This document shows positions 7,629 to 10,623 of a stretch of DNA of 10,623 nucleotides, piece by piece. Source of the DNA: Deltaproteobacteria bacterium (GTDB taxonomy: Bacteria; Desulfobacterota; Desulfobulbia; Desulfobulbales; BM004); NCBI GenBank assembly GCA_020346205.1, contig CP070776.1:1078385-1089007 (forward strand), written 5' to 3'. The position numbers were made by a program, and so were the translations under genes. Position 1 is the stretch's first letter; every line of letters begins with the position of its first letter. The notes beneath the pieces are model-generated. The model ran no database searches, was not told where the DNA came from, and saw only the letters and a list, made by a program, of their open reading frames with translations.

Positions 7629-10136
7629 TCACCCTTCCGGTGAAAAAAATCGTAATCGCAGGGCATTAGTAACTACTGAAACCGAACTCATGGCCATGGC
7701 GCCACCGGCAATCATCGGGTTCAAAGTGGGCCCGCCAAAAATATAGAGCAGGCCGGCTGCAACGGGAATTCCCACTACATTATAAGCAAAGGCCCAGAAA
7801 AGATTCTGCTTGATATTTCGCATTGTGGCTCTGCTAAGCGCCAGAGCTGTTAGCACTCCTCCAAGCTCCCCTTTCATCAGCACTATATCACCAGACTCCA
7901 CAGCAACATCTATACCTGTACCCATGGCTATTCCCACATCAGCCTTTGCCAGGGCCGGGGCATCATTGATTCCATCACCCACCATCCCGACCTTCATGCC
8001 TTTGGATTGCAATTCTGCTACCTTGTCCGCTTTAAAGTCCGGCAACACTTCGGCAATGACCTCTTTGATTCCTGCCTGGGTGGCAATTGCCTGAGCAGTT
8101 GTTTCATTATCCCCGGTAAGCATGAAAATTTTGATTCCCATATTTTTCAGCCTGCTGATTGTCTGCGGGGTTTCAGGTTTTATTTGGTCGGCTATGGCAA
8201 GTAATGCGGTCATCTCGCCATTGACGGCCAGAAAAAGGGAAGTTTTACCAGAAGCAGCAAATTCTGCGGCCTTGCTGTCAATATCCTGATTGTCTTTATA
8301 GTCAATATGTTCCCTGATAAACTCCCTGTTGCCAAGGAGAAGGTTTTTGTCAGCAATGGAAGCTTTTATGCCCTTGCCAAGAATTGCTTCAAAGGAATCC
8401 GGCTCCTGTATCGATAATTCCCTTTCCCGCGCCTCCTGGACAATTGCCTCTGCCAGGGGGTGCTCTGATACACTCTCTGCTCCAGCGACAAGCGCTAACA
8501 CTTCATTGGGAGTTGAGTCTGATTCCTGCACCAATTCAAAATCGGTAAGCTTTGGTTTCCCATAGGTAAGAGTACCTGTCTTGTCAAAGACCAGGGCATT
8601 AACACCCTGGGCCATTTCCAGCGCCTCCCCGCTTTTAATAAGAACCCCTAGCTGAGCCCCTCTTCCAGTCCCGACCATGATCGATGTGGGGGTTGCCAGC
8701 CCCATGGCACAGGGACATGCAATCACAAGTACTGCTATAAAGATCCGCAGGGCAAAGGGAAAAGAAGCATTGCCAACAAAATACCAGGCCAGGCCTGACA
8801 GTGTGGCAATGACCATAACTGCCGGGACAAAATACAGACTTATCCTGTCAGCCAGATTTGCTATGGGTGCCTTTGAACCCTGGGCCTCCCTAACCATTTT
8901 AATGATGCGTGCCAGTACTGTATCCTGCCCAACACGTTCAGCCAATACCCTCAGCATCCCGTTCTTGTTCAGAGTACCGCCAATTACTTTGTCACCTTCT
9001 TCCTTGGATACCGGCAGACTCTCACCGGTAAGCATGGATTCATCCACACTGGAATGTCCTTTCTTAACCGTGCCATCCACTGGGACCCGTTCACCAGGCC
9101 GCACCAGGATTAAATCACCGGCTTCAATATCGGACACAAGGATGAAAACCTGTTCCTCTTTTTCCGTGCCAGGATTTTTTAAAAGGGTTGCCCTGTCAGG
9201 TGTAAGTTCCATGAGTTGACTGATTGCATCCGATGTTTTGGCCTTGGAACGTGTTTCCAGGTACTTTCCCAGTGATACCAGGGCGATAAGGACAGCGGCA
9301 GACTCATAGTATAAGTCCATTACCCGTGCCATGGCATCAATGCCGAGAAAAATCTCAATGAGATTCCAGGTTGAATAGATAAAGGCAGCGCCTGTACCGA
9401 CGGCAATAAGTGAATCCATATTGGGCGATTTTCTGAAGAGAGCAGGAAATCCATTAAGATAAAAACGGCGTCCTGACCACATGACAGGCAATACCAAAAG
9501 GAATTGTGCCAGGGCAAAGTTAAACGGGGCATGGTGGGGGTCAAGAAACCCCGGCAGCGGCATACCAAGCATCTCGCCCATGGAAAGTATAAGCAAAGCA
9601 AAGGCAAAGCCAAAGGCAGGAATAAGCTCTTTTTTCATCCTGGCCAGCTTTTCCTGGGTTTCCCGCTGCTGCTTTACAAGTAAATTCTCGTCCTGTTCTG
9701 CCAGAGATTCAGCTTCAAATCCAAGGCTGGCTATGGTTTCCAGAATCCTGCGCTTGCTTATTGCATCCTGATCAAAAACAACAACGCCTGTTTCAGCTGC
9801 CAGATTAACCTGCATTGAGTTCACTCCAGGAAGGCCTGAGACAACCTTTTCAATCCGTGCTGAACAGGAAGCGCAAGTCATACCCTTAATTGCCAGGTCC
9901 AGGGTTACCTCGCTGATTGGTGCTTCAAGTTCAAAACCAAGTCCTGCAACCCGCTCTCCAATATCATCAAGAGAAACTGCCAGATCATCCCATTCCACCT
10001 CCATGGTCTCTGCTGCCAGATTCACGTTTACAACCTTGATGCCTTCCTGACCAGACAGTACTCTTTCAATACGGGCCGAACAGGAAGCACAGGTCATACC
10101 TTTCACTGCTAATGTCTGTTTCTTTATTTCAGCCAT
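7629..10136 (-). CDS. copA: Cu(I)-exporting P1B-type ATPase with two HMA domains
   Basis: An 835-residue integral membrane pump that uses ATP to move monovalent copper out of the cytoplasm. Two N-terminal HMA domains each carry GMTCASC (residues 13-19 and 85-91). Eight predicted membrane helices follow in the P1B order. The transport site is CPC at 474-476, with Y785-N786 in TM7 and MSS (816-818) in TM8, the signature set for Cu(I)/Ag(I) rather than Zn/Cd. Catalytic motifs are TGES (370-373), DKTGT with phosphorylated D518, SEHP with H559-P560, TGDN (674-677) and GDGIND (720-725). Length and domain order are normal for CopA. The start at 10136 is preceded only by a weak purine stretch (GAGTGAAG). 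A TATAAT about 14-19 nt upstream lacks a clear -35, and no CueR-type or CsoR-type operator was recognised. No copper chaperone or regulator gene of known type is adjacent; a Cys-rich small gene is divergent. Confidence 0.96.
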   Translation of the reverse strand: MAEIKKQTLAVKGMTCASCSARIERVLSGQEGIKVVNVNLAAETMEVEWDDLAVSLDDIGERVAGLGFELEAPISEVTLDLAIKGMTCASCSARIEKVVSGLPGVNSMQVNLAAETGVVVFDQDAISKRRILETIASLGFEAESLAEQDENLLVKQQRETQEKLARMKKELIPAFGFAFALLILSMGEMLGMPLPGFLDPHHAPFNFALAQFLLVLPVMWSGRRFYLNGFPALFRKSPNMDSLIAVGTGAAFIYSTWNLIEIFLGIDAMARVMDLYYESAAVLIALVSLGKYLETRSKAKTSDAISQLMELTPDRATLLKNPGTEKEEQVFILVSDIEAGDLILVRPGERVPVDGTVKKGHSSVDESMLTGESLPVSKEEGDKVIGGTLNKNGMLRVLAERVGQDTVLARIIKMVREAQGSKAPIANLADRISLYFVPAVMVIATLSGLAWYFVGNASFPFALRIFIAVLVIACPCAMGLATPTSIMVGTGRGAQLGVLIKSGEALEMAQGVNALVFDKTGTLTYGKPKLTDFELVQESDSTPNEVLALVAGAESVSEHPLAEAIVQEARERELSIQEPDSFEAILGKGIKASIADKNLLLGNREFIREHIDYKDNQDIDSKAAEFAASGKTSLFLAVNGEMTALLAIADQIKPETPQTISRLKNMGIKIFMLTGDNETTAQAIATQAGIKEVIAEVLPDFKADKVAELQSKGMKVGMVGDGINDAPALAKADVGIAMGTGIDVAVESGDIVLMKGELGGVLTALALSRATMRNIKQNLFWAFAYNVVGIPVAAGLLYIFGGPTLNPMIAGGAMAMSSVSVVTNALRLRFFSPEG

Positions 10137-10373
10137 AGAACTTCACTCTATTATATTAAAGCCATCAAAAGTCATTGGAAATCAACTATAAGCATGAAGG
10201 GACATGAATACAATCAGTAGGAGCTGTAGGCATCAAGAAAAATTATCAAAAAAATGGCAAAACCAAGTAAGCGTGATTATTATTCAATTAATTTACACTA
10301 AATGAGACTGCTTATATTCAATATTTAGTAATCTTTTTATTAACTTAACTGAACAATTCTAAAGGAGAACAAA
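10137..10373. other. Divergent intergenic region between copA and the Cys-rich small gene
   Basis: About 237 nt of AT-rich sequence. Towards copA, TATAAT occurs on the minus strand shortly before the ATG, but without a good -35. Towards the small gene, TTTACA (10292-10297) and TATATT (10313-10318) are only 15 nt apart, a poor spacing. No metal-regulator palindrome could be defended by eye. Confidence 0.4.
10362..10367 (+). promoter_or_regulatory. Shine-Dalgarno of the Cys-rich small gene
   Basis: AAGGAG 6 nt before the ATG at 10374. It is a near-ideal site and the main evidence, along with codon-regular Cys motifs, that this short frame is translated. Confidence 0.8.
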
Positions 10374-10526
10374 ATGGCTGTATTTAAATGCGAGAAATGC
10401 GGAGCGACCAAGGAAGGACGATGCAAACCCAAGAAATGTCCCGAATGTACTGAAACAGGAACCATGCAGAAACAGGAGGAGAAAAAAATATCCGGTTGCG
10501 GCTGCGCCTGTTCAGCAAAAAAATAA
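10374..10526 (+). CDS. Cys-rich small protein, rubredoxin/zinc-ribbon-like with CxCxC tail
   Basis: A 50-residue, probably cytoplasmic protein with no signal peptide or membrane segment. Eight residues are cysteine (C6, C9, C17, C22, C25, C42, C44, C46). The first part, FKCEKCG and then GRCKPKKCPEC, has two CxxC knuckles like a rubredoxin or zinc ribbon. A lysine/glutamate-rich linker leads to the tail SGCGCACSAKK, a CxCxC motif like those of small metal-binding peptides. The start is well supported by AAGGAG (10362-10367) 6 nt before the ATG, and a strong terminator follows 11 nt after the stop, so this is likely a real single-gene unit. I do not recognise a characterised function. Binding of iron, zinc or copper is plausible, and the divergent copA makes a link to copper worth considering, but neither metal nor role is shown by the sequence. 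Confidence 0.82.
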   Translation: MAVFKCEKCGATKEGRCKPKKCPECTETGTMQKQEEKKISGCGCACSAKK

Positions 10527-10537
10527 TTTTTTTATTC

Positions 10538-10577
10538 AAAAAAGCCCCTGTCAAAATTATGCGGCGGGGGCTTTTTT
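10538..10577. terminator. Intrinsic terminator after the Cys-rich small gene, potentially bidirectional
   Basis: A 13-bp stem pairs AAAAAAGCCCCTG (10538-10550) with CGGGGGCTTTTTT (10565-10577), with one G-U pair and a 14-nt loop. A GC core and a six-T tract give a standard rho-independent terminator for the plus-strand gene. The matching A run on the left provides a T tract on the opposite strand, so it could also stop a convergent transcript arriving from beyond the right edge. Confidence 0.88.
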
Positions 10578-10623
10578 GTTTTCTGCAAAAGGTTTTTTCC
10601 TCTTAAAGTCCAGCCGCTAACAG

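Noticed and set aside
8677..9219. A 180-codon plus-strand frame antisense to copA.
   Set aside because: copA carries every catalytic motif on the opposite strand here; the antisense frame is low-complexity Ser/Thr/Pro-rich, as expected for a shadow.
10274..10295. A Fur-box-like AT stretch (TGATTATTATTCAATTA) upstream of the Cys-rich gene.
   Set aside because: It lacks the required 7-1-7 inverted symmetry and has too many mismatches; any AT-rich region gives similar strings.
10204..10305. A 33-codon plus-strand frame starting MNTISRSCRHQEK in the copA upstream region.
   Set aside because: The AAGGG before it is only 2 nt from the ATG, the composition follows the AT-rich intergenic sequence, and no motif is recognisable.
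10532..10621. A minus-strand open stretch from the right edge running through the terminator region.
   Set aside because: It reads through both arms of a strong hairpin and gives a low-complexity Lys/Pro-rich product, so it is not a credible gene end.

Overview
This window reads as a chromosomal segment of an anaerobic, deltaproteobacterial-type bacterium, probably Desulfobacterota. That placement is an inference from the style of the genes: large Cache/PAS sensor kinases, a hybrid kinase with a trailing receiver, and a small Cys-rich CxxC protein. It also fits the moderate GC content by eye. No rRNA, tRNA, phage, IS or CRISPR signal was seen, and the gene content is mostly ordinary.

Left block (about 1-4572, minus strand). 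Three genes look like one transcription unit, read right to left: a malic enzyme, a membrane histidine kinase of the NarX/DegS (HisKA_3) type, and a NarL/FixJ-type response regulator cut by the window edge. Kinase and regulator overlap by ATGA. The malic enzyme and kinase are 59 nt apart, with two small hairpins in the gap. The kinase's external domain closely resembles the C4-dicarboxylate sensor domain of DctB, although its transmitter is not DctB-like. The simplest reading is a dicarboxylate-responsive two-component system in an operon with a malate-consuming enzyme.

Middle (about 4573-7621). A divergent intergenic region of about 320-340 nt separates the malic enzyme from a plus-strand hybrid histidine kinase. 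This kinase has a dCache_3-like sensor, PAS, HisKA, HATPase and receiver. A sigma70-like promoter lies about 100 nt before the start, and three copies of a TACTATT-like heptamer surround it. The output partner is not in the window. The kinase ends convergently with copA across an AT-only imperfect hairpin.

Right block (7629-10577). A complete Cu(I)-exporting P1B-type ATPase with two N-terminal HMA domains lies on the minus strand. Divergent from it is a 50-residue protein with eight cysteines, followed by a strong hairpin terminator with A and T tracts on its two sides. The pairing suggests, but does not show, that the small protein is linked to metal handling.

The two most useful leads are the DctB-like sensor on a NarL-type kinase beside a malic enzyme, and the Cys-rich small protein beside copA.
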